Shown: positions 13,286 to 23,061 of the stretch, one piece after another
Position numbering within the stretch: the first letter of the stretch is position 1
Layout: each line of letters opens with the position of its first letter
Assembly: GCA_040285825.1 (NCBI GenBank)
Contig: JAUPSS010000002.1
Coordinates: 1,488,001-1,552,000, forward strand
Direction: 5' to 3'
Source of the DNA: Eukaryota sp. TZLM1-RC
Taxonomy: Eukaryota; Metamonada: BaSk clade
DNA length: 64,000 nucleotides
The notes under the pieces: model-generated
The model's input: the letters and a program-made list of their open reading frames with translations, nothing else
Told to the model about the DNA's origin: nothing
Databases searched by the model: none
Position numbers and translations under genes: made by a program

Positions 13286-13300
13286 AAAAGTTGCCCAACT
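13286..13300 (+). repeat. Target-site duplication of LINE L1, 5' copy
   Basis: AAAAGTTGCCCAACT occurs at 13286-13300 and again at 14974-14988, exactly flanking the LINE. It is the integrase codon stretch for K-S-C-P-T, so removing the insert and one copy restores the integrase zinc-binding motif. Confidence 0.9.
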
Positions 13301-14973
13301 GTCTCTGAAGACATTGCGGCGAAATTCAAAGAAATTGGATTAGCTTTGAACCCATCTAAATGTCTCTTGATTGGTAGAGAAAAACAATCTTTGATGATTG
13401 GTGGAGCTCAGATTCCTTTTATCAATTATGACCAACAAGCTTTTAAGTTTCTTGGATGTTGGCTTGGCAATTTGGATGAAATTTATTCCCAGTTAAACAA
13501 TTTATTGGAGAAGTTTGACAAGGATCCTAGTTTTATTGCTGAATGTGACATTGAGAAACACATCAAATTTTTTATTTTAAAAATTTGTTATTCTGGAAAA
13601 TTCACTCATATTTTAAGGTCAACTCTCCCATCGGTATCTCTCAATTTTTGCAGATCTTTTAACAAACTTCGAGTCAAATTTTTTTCTTCTTTATTAGAAG
13701 TAAATGAATCTTTAATTCGAAGTCATGTATTTTGTTCAGCAGATTTGGGTGGAATTGGATTCACCAAATCTTCGATTTTGTGTAAAGCAGCATTTTTGGG
13801 AGGTGGTAAAAATTTTGTTTTTGAATTTTTCCAAAGGTTCCCTTTTGATGTTCATCTGATCAATGGTGAATCAAATTTTTCTTGAATCAACTGCAATTTG
13901 AATTAGAAAATTTGCCAAGTGATATCTGGATTCAGTGTTTTCCTCAAAATGTTCAAGAAATTCCCACCCAATCACTTCCAAATTTACGTTTTTGCTTGAA
14001 AAAGCTTCAGCACCATCTGGTTAAATTATATGAAGGCTTGGATTATGAAGTAAGACTTGGCTTGGCCAAAACTAAAAATCCCGCTTTCGGTAATTTTTAA
14101 AGGATATTCGTGATAGTTCAGCTGCTGCTTTAGTAACTCAAGTTCCCTCTGTTTATGGACTTTTGTTAAAAAACAATGAATGGCTTCTAAACATGCGTTT
14201 TCGTTGTTTTCTGTGGCCAAACAATTTGCCCAATCATTTAACTTGTAAATGTGGTAAACCTCTTTTGTTTACTCATCTTTTGAACTGTAAACATTTCATT
14301 ACGTTTAGAAGCAAAGTGCATAATAACGTCAGGGACCAAATTTATGTAATGTGCAAATCATATCGAGTAGATTCCTTTTTAGAACCGCTGTTATCAAAAT
14401 TAATTCTTGATGATCCCAATATTGATAGTACGCGTTACAACAGAGCTTCTATGGGTCTGACTAGAGGTGATCTAGTTGTTCCTGGTTTAAATGGTAGTTT
14501 TACTATTTTGGACGCCATGTCTATTGACCCTTGTAATTCCTCTAACGAACATCTCATTAACTCGGATGTAAATAATCCTCTTCTTGCAGGCGAAAAATAT
14601 AAAATTGCTAAATATGCGAAACCCATTTCCTCGGTTAATGAAAATTCTCATGCCCAATATAATTTATGTCCATTTGTTTTTTTCTTTGCTTGGATCTCTA
14701 GGTAAGGCTGCTATGGCTTTCCTTGAGGATTTTGTTGTAGTTGTAAAGGAAAGAACTGGAAGAATTTTCAATCGTGTTTACTGGCAAAACAGGATTGTAT
14801 TTTCTATTTTTAAGGGAATGGTAACACTAATTTCTGATTCACTATCTTCTTTTGGGAAATTTTCTGAATCTTTAGCGATTAATTGTTTTGATGTAGGGGA
14901 GGCAGGTTTTGAGGATGTGGAGTTTTAATTGTGTATTTCATATTTGTTGTTGAATAAAAATAAATCCATTAAA
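13301..14973 (+). mobile_element. 5'-truncated LINE with restriction-like endonuclease (copy L1)
   Basis: Begins mid-protein, at the RT thumb, and ends in a short untranslated tail before AAAA. Translation (13301-13885, then 13882-14100, 14163-14705 and 14584-14928 in shifting frames) gives a thumb segment ('LNPSKCLLIG', 'FKFLGCWLGN', 'ADLGGIGFTKSS'). A Cys-His knuckle follows, C-K-C...H-LLN-C at about 14248-14292, then 'RGDLVVPGL...FTILDAMSIDP' (about 14465-14530), which fits the D-rich catalytic region of the R2-type restriction-like endonuclease. The knuckle plus PD-(D/E)xK arrangement is known from R2/NeSL-class LINEs. It sits inside integrase between 15-bp duplications, so it integrated by retrotransposition after the Ty3 element. 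Confidence 0.8.
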
Positions 14974-14988
14974 AAAAGTTGCCCAACT
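14974..14988 (+). repeat. Target-site duplication of LINE L1, 3' copy
   Basis: Perfect 15-bp match to 13286-13300, immediately after the LINE 3' end and its short A run. Confidence 0.9.
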
Positions 14989-15436
14989 TGTCAAAAAACG
15001 GCTCCAGTCAAAAGGTCAAAAACACCTTCCACAGGATCTCTATGGGCAGATTGTCCATTTGCCAGATTAAACTTTGATACAATTAGACCTCTGAATACTG
15101 ATTGCGATGGTAATAAATATTTATTAGTATTTGTAGACTCTTTTACTGGATATACAATTTTAGTCCCTCTAAACGAACTCAATGCCTTAGAAATCGCAAA
15201 TGCCTTAATTTGGAGTGTTTGCGCCATCTTTGGCATACCTATGTTAATTCATAGCGATAATGGACCTGAGTTCGCCAATGAGACTTTCAAAATAGTGTGT
15301 AACAGATTAGCGATTGAGATGAGTAACTCAATTCCCCACTATTCAGAAAGTAATGGACTTGTAGAACGTAAACATAGAGACGTTCTTCAATGCTTAAGTA
15401 AACTATTAATAGACTTTAATGATTACGGAAATTACA

Positions 15437-15745
15437 CCACGTCAAAAAGTGAAAACACCCCACAAGGCGTTTCTCAAGTTGTTACAACGTTCATTTGCTA
15501 ATGTGAAGATCAGATATGAATGTATGACATCTGCAAAGGTGAACTGCTGCAAGATGGTACACCAAAAGATCTATCGAGAAGTTGATGGCGAAGTTAAAGT
15601 TCACAACGCCTATTTCAGTTGTCGGGAATGTAATCAAGTATGGTCTAGAGACATTTCTGCAACACTAAAATAGCTAGAAATTGCAATTAGTGAGCACTAC
15701 TATGGAACAAGACCAGAAGCGTTCCAGAGACCACAAAGAATCTAG
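15437..15745 (+). pseudogene. Fanzor (eukaryotic TnpB) C-terminal fragment, F1
   Basis: In the frame running through 15437-15673 the translation has the Fanzor C-terminal layout. 'KTPHKAFLKLLQ' leads to 'YECMTSAK.NCC' (RuvC-II Glu region, then the [TS][TS] and first Cys pair), a spacer, 'FSCRECNQ' (second Cys pair) and 'VWSRDISAT' (RuvC-III with catalytic RD). After a TAG at 15671 the same frame goes on with 'HYYGTRPEAFQRP', a plausible C-terminal tail, to TAG at 15743. The part with RuvC-I is missing; the fragment is joined directly to broken Ty3 integrase. The C4 finger next to 'TS' and the 'RD' follow the published Fanzor signature; assignment is by motif only. Confidence 0.65.
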
Positions 15746-15963
15746 CTTCAAAGCTACGTATTGTTCTAGAGGAGAAATGGGCTCACTGAGATTGGTGGCC
15801 AATTATTCGTGGATTCTAGAACGTCTGTGGACGAGCTCACCAAGAATGAAAGTTCTTGTAATAAATTTGAATGATATGTATTTTAAATGAAAACCACAGA
15901 TAAAAAAGAAGCGCACTTCTTCTGACCTCAACTCTTTTCCTTGTCACTAGTACATCCCCTCAA

Positions 15964-16333
15964 ATGACTTCTGAAGGCGCCCGTCTCCAAAACTATAATA
16001 ACGAATTGGTCCGCAGCATTGAAACTCTACGTGAAAAACGCGAGGAGATTATCAGACAAATTGAATGTGAGAAACAGGAGAAGGCCAAGATACAAGCTGA
16101 TCTCAAGGTTCTCACTGAGCGTTTAACATCTCTGAATGAAAGCATTGCAAACAAACAAGCCGGACTTGAAGATTTCACCAGGAGTATGTAGTTATTCTTC
16201 AAACTAACCTTCAGCTATTGAAGAGTCCCAAAATGCATTCAACAAGATTTTAGAGTCTTCTCATACTCTACTGAATGTCCTTCGGCGTGAAACACAGACC
16301 CTTAGTAAGAAGAAGCAACATTCAATGTCGTAG
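15964..16333 (+). CDS. SSNA1: SSNA1/DIP13-like basal-body and axoneme coiled-coil protein
   Basis: Two exons, 15964-16183 and 16215-16333, joined across a 31-nt intron, give a 112-residue protein ending at TAG. The N-terminus (GARLQNYNNELVRSIE...) and the segment after the intron (ILESSHTLLNVLRRE) closely follow human SSNA1 (NA14) and Chlamydomonas DIP13, which are about 110-120 residues and almost wholly coiled coil. The family forms fibrils on microtubules at basal bodies, centrioles, axonemes and the midbody. The ATG at 15964 aligns with the family start. The intron is needed: without it the protein stops at 75 residues and loses the conserved end. Presence of this gene argues for a flagellated or centriole-bearing cell. 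It lies convergent with the phosphodiesterase gene (116 bp apart). Confidence 0.93.
16184..16214 (+). other. 31-nt spliceosomal intron in SSNA1
   Basis: Starts GTATGT and ends with CTAACCTTCAG, placing a branch-point-like ACTAAC only a few nt before AG. Removing it keeps the frame (phase 1, codon A|CT) and restores conserved SSNA1 sequence on both sides. Confidence 0.92.
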
Positions 16334-16448
16334 TTTTTTTCTAATTAGTACCAATACAATGTAATTTATTTTCATTTAGTTAACTATTCAAATTATTTGT
16401 AAATAATGTCCCTGAAACTTAATTCAAAAAGCAAAACAAACTCCGAAA

Positions 16449-19065
16449 TTACAATACTCTTTCAAAAAAATCAATTTCACATTTAAAAGAACCCTTATAC
16501 CAATCATAGAGAGTTTTTAGCCCATCAGGTTCACTCCCAAATTTTTCTTTAAGCGAGGAATACATAAAACTATTTGAATCCAGAGAGCTATGAATGGGTT
16601 TCAAAAAAGGAAACATTTTGACCAGGCAAGAGACTAAAGGTTCAACAAAAAAAGATATAAAATCTAGTTGAATCTGTAAAACATTGCTAAGAGTACGATC
16701 CCTTGATGAGGGTACTGGCATACCAAGTTCTTTTTCTTTATCTCCCTGGTCAAATAATTCATAAGTGACCCTCATGGCGGCAGAAATGGCAAGCTTAGGG
16801 TCTTTGGATTGATTGTCAAGGTCAACCAGCTTTATAAGTAACCTCATTAGTAGTTTCCTAGATTTAGTAGACTGGGTCCTCCATGGCTTAGTTAAGGTTT
16901 TTGCAAAGCTTTGAGCATCTTGAAGGCTTGAGAAATGTTGCGAAAGATCTGTGGCCATAATACAAGTTTTAATACCCTTGATGACGTAATCTTTTTGGTC
17001 ATTTGAGAAACTAGAAAGAATTTCACTCTTCTCCAAAACCTCAAATGCCTGGGTTAGGTGTAAATCTTCTAGTGTCACCTCCGACAAACTCTTTCGCCTG
17101 CTACAATCCATGAAACAACTATAAGCAGAAGGCCTGAGCACCTTATCCAGAACAGCATTGTAACCTGGATGAGAAAGATCGTGGGTGATACAGGCCAAGA
17201 CCAAAGCCAGCCTATCAAGTGGAGATAAACATGAGGAAATAGGTCTTGCTCGCAGAAGGAAGACCATTGAGCAGGTAACACCAAAGGCATGAGAGTGGTT
17301 GTGAAAGGCGACATCATCAGAGTAATTGTTCATGGATAGTTCAATAAATTTACGTACTTGGTTCGCCTTAATACCAATAAAAATACCGTGGAACCCCTCA
17401 GACTCCCTCAAATGGCTTATATAACCTCCTAGTAATCGTTCCAAGTACTTACACGCAGCTCTTTTATCATTTTCCACATTCCAATAATCAAAGTTCCAAC
17501 TCAAAGGAGTGTTTGTGTTAGACTTTAACAACAATCGCTCAATCCTTCTTGCTGTACAATAAGTAATTTCAAACGGATCTAACGGCGAAAGAGGACATTC
17601 AGTATCTGTATCGATAGACAATACAGAACTACTGCTACTACAATGACCGAATTCAATGCCACAAGGTACAGTTGATGACCTTGAAACAGCAGGTCTTCGT
17701 TGGTTGATGAAATGTGCAGCTGGTGGAGATCCCATTATATAAATATTATCATCGCCAGCTACCCCGGGAACAGAAAGAGTCCTGCCGAAAAGGGAACAAG
17801 TGGGTTCTTGACCGGGTTCCAGAGCTACGTCATCAGTTTCCTCTAGAGAAGAATTATTAGACAAATCACTAGAAGCTGATGGTGACAAAAGATTAGACCT
17901 TCTGGCACACATAAGAGCAGCAGCAAAAGGAAGGTTGGTGACATAGGGTGACGTGTTCGCCCGAGGTAAGGCCTCTTCAGAAACACTTCCTGTTCCATCA
18001 ACGGCAACTTGGTCACATGAAGAGTCAAAATTTGATTGACAGTCAGCAATCGACTGTCTTCTAGATATACTTCCACTGTGTTTAAATTGATCAGCAAAGG
18101 ACGTTGACGAGAAAGAATGAACTGAAGAAGCACAAGAGTCATCAGAATCATATGAGCAATCACTGTCGTAATCACTCAGAAATGATTGAGTTGTTGAATC
18201 ATCAGAATCAGTACCTTCTACCAAGTCCTCTCCAATTCCCCCCTCACTTCCCATCACTTCCATGGTTCCACACACTCTTTCTAGACACCTCCTAGCAATC
18301 TCAATCAACCATTCAGGCAGGGATGGGGGTGGAGTGAAACACGGATCTGCCAGGTAAGTGATATTGAGTCCATCAAGAACAGAGGCATGATGAACACTGG
18401 TAGAGGCGTCAGAAACTGCCCTGTTTGACCGAACACATGGGGCGGAGTCATATGAAATAAAACCTGAATGTTGGGGTATAGACAGGGAGAGAGACGGGAC
18501 AGAGGAGGGTTCTTCAAGGTCTTCGTCCTCAACAATGGCAGGGAGTGATTCGAGGGAAGAGGTGTGCATGGAAGGGGAGGTGGAGAGATGAGATCGTAGT
18601 TGGTGGGATCTAAGAGCTGGGAGAAAGTCAAAGAATACAGAACTGAAAGCTTTACAGGTGCGGAAAAGTAGGGTTGACACATCGGAGGGAGCACGTTCCA
18701 GTGCAGAGAGTAGAGTGCTTCGCTCTAAGACAAAAGCTGTGACGTTAGTGGTGGCTACAAGATCACATCGAGAGGGAACGTTGCGAAGAAGCTCAAGTTC
18801 CCCAATAACGGCACCTTCAGAGACAGAAGTGATTTGTACGTTTTGAGACACGAGTTCTGTAACAACTTTGGCTGTTCCTGATATAATAATAAGAGCGGGT
18901 GACAGTTCACCAGTTTTTACAATGACATGTTCCTGTTGATAAGTTTTTTGTGGTAGTGCAAGGTCAGAGAAGTTCCAATCATTCAGCCTCCGCTGAAGTT
19001 AAGCAGGTTGAATTCAAACATACAGGACCACAAGCTTGTGGCAAGCTGATCCGTCTGGATGACAT
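16449..19065 (-). CDS. Cyclic-nucleotide phosphodiesterase with N-terminal CNB domain
   Basis: Exon 1 (19065-19024, MSSRRISLPQACGP) and exon 2 (18992-16449) join across a 31-nt intron to give 861 residues. Residues about 35-110 form a cyclic-nucleotide-binding fold ('VKTGELSPALIIISGTAKV', then 'GAVIGELELLRNVPSRCDLVA', the phosphate-binding GE...R signature). A long Ser/Asp-rich linker follows (about residues 130-480). The C-terminal third is a class I PDE catalytic domain: 'FHNHSHA' and 'HDLSHPGYNA' are the metal-binding HNxxH and HDxxHxG motifs, and 'KLVDLDNQSKD' carries the later metal Asp. It should hydrolyse cAMP and/or cGMP, with activity tuned by nucleotide binding to the CNB domain; substrate preference cannot be read. 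Only the spliced start gives a full CNB domain; without splicing the frame would begin at a GTG in mid-domain. Confidence 0.9.
18993..19023 (-). other. 31-nt spliceosomal intron in the phosphodiesterase gene
   Basis: Minus-strand sequence begins GTATGT and ends CTTAACTTCAG. It is exactly the length of the SSNA1 intron, in phase 0, and links an ATG exon of 14 codons to the CNB domain. The unspliced frame meets a stop (TAA) inside the intron. Confidence 0.88.
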
Positions 19066-19143
19066 GTAATAAATGTAGTGCTGATGATTAACAAGCTTTG
19101 GGTATAATGCGATTATTATGGAATTTTGCAAAATTGGTGAATT

Positions 19144-19182
19144 GCCATTCCCATTCCCATTCCCATTCCCACCCCATTCCCA
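19144..19182 (+). repeat. Hexanucleotide microsatellite (CATTCC)n
   Basis: About five copies of CATTCC with one CACCCC interruption, followed by looser CCATTTC-rich sequence at 19275-19320. No gene is supported in 19066-19472; the Pro-Phe or His-Ser strings that can be read from it are products of the simple repeat. Confidence 0.8.
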
Positions 19183-19472
19183 ATTCTCAAAATCCATGCC
19201 GTTTAACACCGATCATTTTTTTTCTGATGTCAATTTACTTCAACTTAAGGTTCCAGCTTCCGAAGATACAAAGTTCCATTTCCATTTCCACTTTTGTGTT
19301 CCATTTCCATCCCCACATTCTCATAAGATGATTCCAAAAAGCCGATTTACGTTTATTCAGACCCAGAGTGAAGTTAACCATTACTGACCTTGACAGTGTT
19401 GTAATAATTGGTCGAAAAAAAATTATAATTGGACAATTAATTATATAAACAACTAATTCGACTACCGATTTT

Positions 19473-19766
19473 TTACTTCAGTGTTGCAAGTATTTTGTTT
19501 TGATCGTTTTTTAACCATACCTTCAACTCAGATAAGTTTTCTAATAAAAGTGATGACATCCTGGTACGTTTGGATGTTTGAATGGAGCCACCGACTGAAA
19601 AGAAGGATTCACAAAAAACTGTTGTTGCTGGGCCTGCTAGAAAACTCAAAGCCAGAGGAAATAATTTTGGGAAATCACATTTGTTGTTTTTCCACCATTC
19701 AATAGGATCAGTACTCAAATGAAATGTTCTTTCAAATAAATAATTGTCAAGTTCAACAACATGCAC
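19473..19766 (-). pseudogene. hAT transposase C-terminal (dimerisation) fragment
   Basis: Translation on the minus strand gives the hAT C-terminal dimerisation domain: 'DPIEWWKNNKCDFPKL', 'LALSFLAGPATTVFCESFFS' and 'KRTRMSSLLLENL'. These match the family pattern D...W....FP.L...A...L..P.s....ER.FS..g......R..L....e.L. 'CESFFS' stands where 'SERxFS' is usual. The fragment ends at TAA (19473) and its upstream part (19767-19940) is out of frame and joins a LINE scrap. No terminal inverted repeats were found, so this is a remnant. Confidence 0.8.
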
Positions 19767-19937
19767 TAATTCCCTGTTGTCCTTCTGCGGTTGAAAACTT
19801 TTTCAAAATGGGACATGTTTCTACTTTTCCAGGATACCTGTTCGTTAGTCTGTAATGCGACAACTACAAAAAGGCCAATGTCTCTGGAAGATGAAATTAG
19901 TGTACGAATTCCGTTGATGTGTTTTTTTAATTCTACA

Positions 19938-20049
19938 TGTAGCGCATTTTATCATTATTGAGGTCATTGAGAATTAATTTTGACAGCAAAGGCTCTAAAT
20001 AGGAATGAACTCGATATGATCTACACATGACATAAATTTGGTCCTTAAC
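19938..20049 (-). mobile_element. LINE fragment (copy L2)
   Basis: Minus-strand translation reads VKDQIYVMC.SYRVHSYLEPLL and continues SKLILNDLNN. It is nearly the same as the segment of LINE L1 at about 14330-14415 (VRDQIYVMC.SYRVDSFLEPLL). Only this piece of the endonuclease region is present, abutting the hAT relic. Confidence 0.75.
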
Positions 20050-20080
20050 CTTAATCATTGCGTAATAAAATGTTTACAGT

Positions 20081-20488
20081 TTAAAAGATGAGTAAACAAA
20101 TGCGGTTTACCACATTGACATGTTGAATGATTAGGCCAATATTGCAAATTGTTTGGTCATAGAAAAAAAACAAAAAAAAAGAGTCTTGAATAGGGTAGTC
20201 TTCATTCTCACACTGTTTTTTTACAGAAGCATCCGACAGAGCAAGGGAAAGAGAGGACTGTAGTTGAGATTCAATTGAGGTAAGTTCTGTATTGATATCA
20301 TGGCGAAGGTCATTGAGATCAGAACGAAGCGAGAACGCATTTGAAACCTTCTGGAGTGTGTCTGGAGCGAAAAATACATCACTTACTTGTGGAAGAGGAA
20401 GATTATGTGATTTGCAGTAGTTTTGATAAGTAGTGATTGTGTGTTTAAGCTGAATCACCTTGGTTTGTAAAGAATTGAGTTTAGACAT
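20081..20488 (-). CDS. Small coiled-coil protein, unknown
   Basis: Starts with a good ATG (MSKLNSLQTKVIQLKHTITT) and gives about 135 residues. Residues 1-30 and 55-95 have heptad-like hydrophobic spacing (LNSLQTKVIQL; LRSDLNDLRHDINTELTSIE), so a two-helix coiled coil is likely. The last ~35 residues (from 'FFLFFFYDQ') are hydrophobic, low in complexity and lie over an A-rich run, so the true end could be earlier or behind an unseen intron. No family is recognised; kinetochore or BLOC-type small coiled coils look similar but nothing specific supports this. Confidence 0.5.
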   Translation of the reverse strand: MSKLNSLQTKVIQLKHTITTYQNYCKSHNLPLPQVSDVFFAPDTLQKVSNAFSLRSDLNDLRHDINTELTSIESQLQSSLSLALSDASVKKQCENEDYPIQDSFFLFFFYDQTICNIGLIIQHVNVVNRICLLIF

Positions 20489-20743
20489 CGGCTAATAACA
20501 CAAAACGTCAAACAGTGGTAACCTGTTGAGATTAATGGAGGACGTGGATAAAATGAACTGAGATGCTGAACTACTCAGTTGGAGAATTCTTACAAAGTAA
20601 ATGGAAAGTGTGGGAAAGTGTGGGAATAGTGAAAACCTCCCAAAACCAAGTTGAGGGTTAAAAACCTCCCAGAATAGGCAACCAGAAGTCGAAAATGGGT
20701 GACAAGTGTAAAATTTGATAGATGAGCTCTTTATTCTCACTAC

Positions 20744-22640
20744 ATGTCAGACACCCCCTCTGTATCACGTGTATTCACTCGGTCTTGTGCACTTAACTCG
20801 CTGCTGACCCCTGCAGCGGTGCAACAAATTCGGACTGACCTTCCTGTGGTCACCGAGATTTGTCATGAAGCGTCTTTATTACTTCAATCTTTTTCTTCTA
20901 AATTTTCCGTTGGCATCAAGAGCTTTAGTGGAACAGGATGTATGGTATCTGTTTATGACCGTCATCACCACTGGTTCTTTTCCAAAGCCTTCCACATCTA
21001 AAGGCCAACGCCAATTACTCCATATCTTTTACAATGGATTTCTTCCTGAATGCCCACAAGACAGGTCTCTTGTTTCTGTGTGGGAAAATTCTTTAGTGCC
21101 TTACAGAAATTCATTCCATCTTTTCCTCAATGATTGGCTGCAGTCCCAGAACTGTAATTTTATCAATAGAAAAGGGCTTTCTTCTTATCTTGCCTGTCGT
21201 GCTCGTCAATTGGCCTCCAACGTTAAGACATGTTTACCCAAAATTTGTCAATCCTGGACAAAAACTTTATTCGTGCTCATTGTAGAGCCCTGAATAAAAC
21301 AAATGTCTTTGCAAATAATATTCTTTCACTTTTTGCCAGATGAACTACTAGCCCAACCCGAGGAAGTAGTAGTTGATTCTGTTCTTGAATACCTCATCAA
21401 TTTCAATTTGAATAATTCAAGAGAAAGATTTTTTTATTGAATGCATGTAGGTTTATCTTGAATCTCTTTCAAAGATTTCCTACCACTGCCTCCCTACTGT
21501 CCTCACTTGATAAAATCACTTTTTCATCAAAGGAAATTAGTGAGCTTTTTCTCTTCAATCTTAAAATTTCACAATACTTACTCACTTTCTTTTCTCATAT
21601 GCATTGCTGGAAGAAATTTAGAATAATACCTTTAGCTTCTCATAAAGGTTCTAAATTTATTGAGGTACCTTCACAAATTTTCCACTCTGTGAAAAAAATT
21701 TCCAATTATTGAAGGATTATCTTCCAAAACAAAGTTTATCAAAAATACATGTCTGAAACGAGTATTCAAACAATGTCCTTACCAAAAATTCAATATCAAC
21801 AGAAAAAGTTTGAAAAATAGATTTAACAAAATTTTATTGAAAACTAATGGTAATGAACTGCTTTTGACCTTTGAAGGTAAAAATAATGACTCAGAAAACA
21901 CAGATGAGCTGGATGAACCACCGAAAAAGAAAAGAAGATCAAAAAGTGAAATGAAAAGTGACCCTAATGCCAACAAAACCAGAGAAACACAGTTGAAGGG
22001 TACTAAAAAAATGCCCCGTCGAAGACGTAGACATCCAGTCGAAATTTTACCTGAAAGCCCCCTTATCGGCGTTGATCTTGGCCAATCAAGATTATGTGGT
22101 TACTTCATAAATGATAATCAATGTGGAGTTATCCCTTGTCCAACTGGCAGAAGATACATGACAAAAAATTCACCCAGTAAACACTCTCCCAACCAATATT
22201 CCGTTCAAAATTTCAACCAATATTTGAACCATTGGAATTTGGTCAGGAGGAAAGTGTATTTGGAAAGTAATCGTCAGAAATGGAAAATAATTAAATTTGA
22301 TAACCGCAGACGAAAAGAGAGACGGTTCAGAGAGAGTCTCAACAAATTTCAAAGTCTGGCTGGACATCCTGAAAAACTCTATCTTGCTGTGGGTTCTGCT
22401 AATTTCCCTTCTCATTGCCGAAAAGTCAATCGATATGGATCAGCAAGGGCTTTCAGAAAATGGTTGTGTTATCAAAAGGACGTGAAGCACTTGTCAACCA
22501 GTGAATTTAATACAAGCAAAATGTCAAGTTGTTGCATGGCCGAGAATATTCAAGCAGGCTCATGGCAGATGCGTATTTGTACTGAGTGTCAAATAGTATA
22601 TGACAGAGATATTTCCGCTGCAAAAAAATATTCAAATTAA
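20744..22640 (+). pseudogene. Fanzor1-like nuclease gene, broken, F2
   Basis: Three to four consecutive frames make up one decayed gene. 20744-21001 starts MSDTPSVSRV and shifts into 20865-21293 (helical N-terminal region with 'YLACRARQLASNVKT'). 21437-21712 continues it, and 21810-22640 holds the nuclease. The last part has a basic stretch (PPKKKRRSK, a likely nuclear signal; then PRRRRRH), RuvC-I 'LIGVDLGQSRLCGYF', a central helical region, 'GSARAFRKW', 'FNTSKMSSCC' (RuvC-II/TS and first Cys pair), 'RICTECQIVYDRDISAAKKY' (second Cys pair and RuvC-III RD). D-to-RD spacing in this frame is about 180 residues, within the family range. Fanzors are RNA-guided DNA nucleases related to TnpB. No inverted repeats or guide RNA were identified. 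Confidence 0.75.
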
Positions 22641-22920
22641 GAAAAAAAGCGGAATTGTGGCCGGAAAGATACATTTGCCCAGATGCTCTGCTGAGGAGAT
22701 GAATAGGGAACGTGAGCATACAGAAACAAAAACTTTTGAGACCGATCTACAAATACCTTAGTAGCATTTGGTAGATCCACTTAGATACATCAAGTCGCGA
22801 GGCTTTGTTCTGTGAATGCAGTAGGTGTATTTAAGTGAGGTAGCCCATTGATGAAGATCATGATTGTCTTTGTCAAATGATGCTACATGTCTCTTACAGC
22901 CTGTGAGTAGACATTGAGAA
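22641..22920. other. Intergenic, no gene seen
   Basis: No supported coding frame. It begins with the A-rich tail of the Fanzor relic and ends at the 57-bp hairpin element. Confidence 0.6.
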
Positions 22921-22977
22921 AGTTGAAAACAGGAGTGAATTTCACAGGGGAATGCATGATAAGTGAAATTCACAGTA
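22921..22977. promoter_or_regulatory. 57-bp hairpin element, copy 1
   Basis: 54 of 57 bases match 48080-48136. The core is GTGAATTTCAC, a 17-nt spacer (AGGGGAATGCATGATAA), then GTGAAATTCAC, which is the exact reverse complement of the first arm, so it can fold as an 11-bp stem. It ends 84 bp before the ATG of the TAF1B-like gene. It could be a binding site pair, a short RNA hairpin or a tiny transposon footprint. Confidence 0.75.
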
Positions 22978-23061
22978 CTTCTTTTTGTTCATTCTCACCT
23001 CATTGTTGTCAGAATTGCTTACTTTAATTTTTAGTAATCCGTGTACATCAACATCACTTAA

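Larger units (their letters stand above)
12824..15436 (+). pseudogene. Ty3 integrase, split by a LINE insertion
   Basis: The N-terminal connector and zinc-binding region occupies 12824-13300 (SGHPSKND...FYRPNMRKDL...CPT). A LINE (13301-14973) then interrupts the gene, and integrase resumes at 14974 with 'CPTCQKTAP', completing the CxxC. The core contains the DDE residues: D in 'LNFDTIRPLN' (about 15068), D in 'IHSDNGPEFAN' (about 15250-15280) and E in 'SNGLVERKHRDV' (about 15350-15385). It stops being recognisable after 'NDYGN' at about 15436, where a Fanzor fragment starts. A second copy of this integrase on the minus strand at 36.9-38.1 kb confirms the unbroken order. The element is dead here. 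Confidence 0.85.

Noticed and set aside
17075-18846. Several 60-130 codon frames inside the phosphodiesterase gene on both strands
   Set aside because: Overlap the intact 848-codon exon; no domain of their own.
19098-19387. Pro-Phe and His-Ser repeat frames near 19.1-19.4 kb
   Set aside because: Direct translation of the CATTCC microsatellite in different registers.
21779-21976. Minus-strand hydrophobic frame opposite the Fanzor F2 nuclear-signal region
   Set aside because: Antisense of a Lys/Glu-rich segment, which always reads as Phe/Leu/Ser-rich; no independent support.
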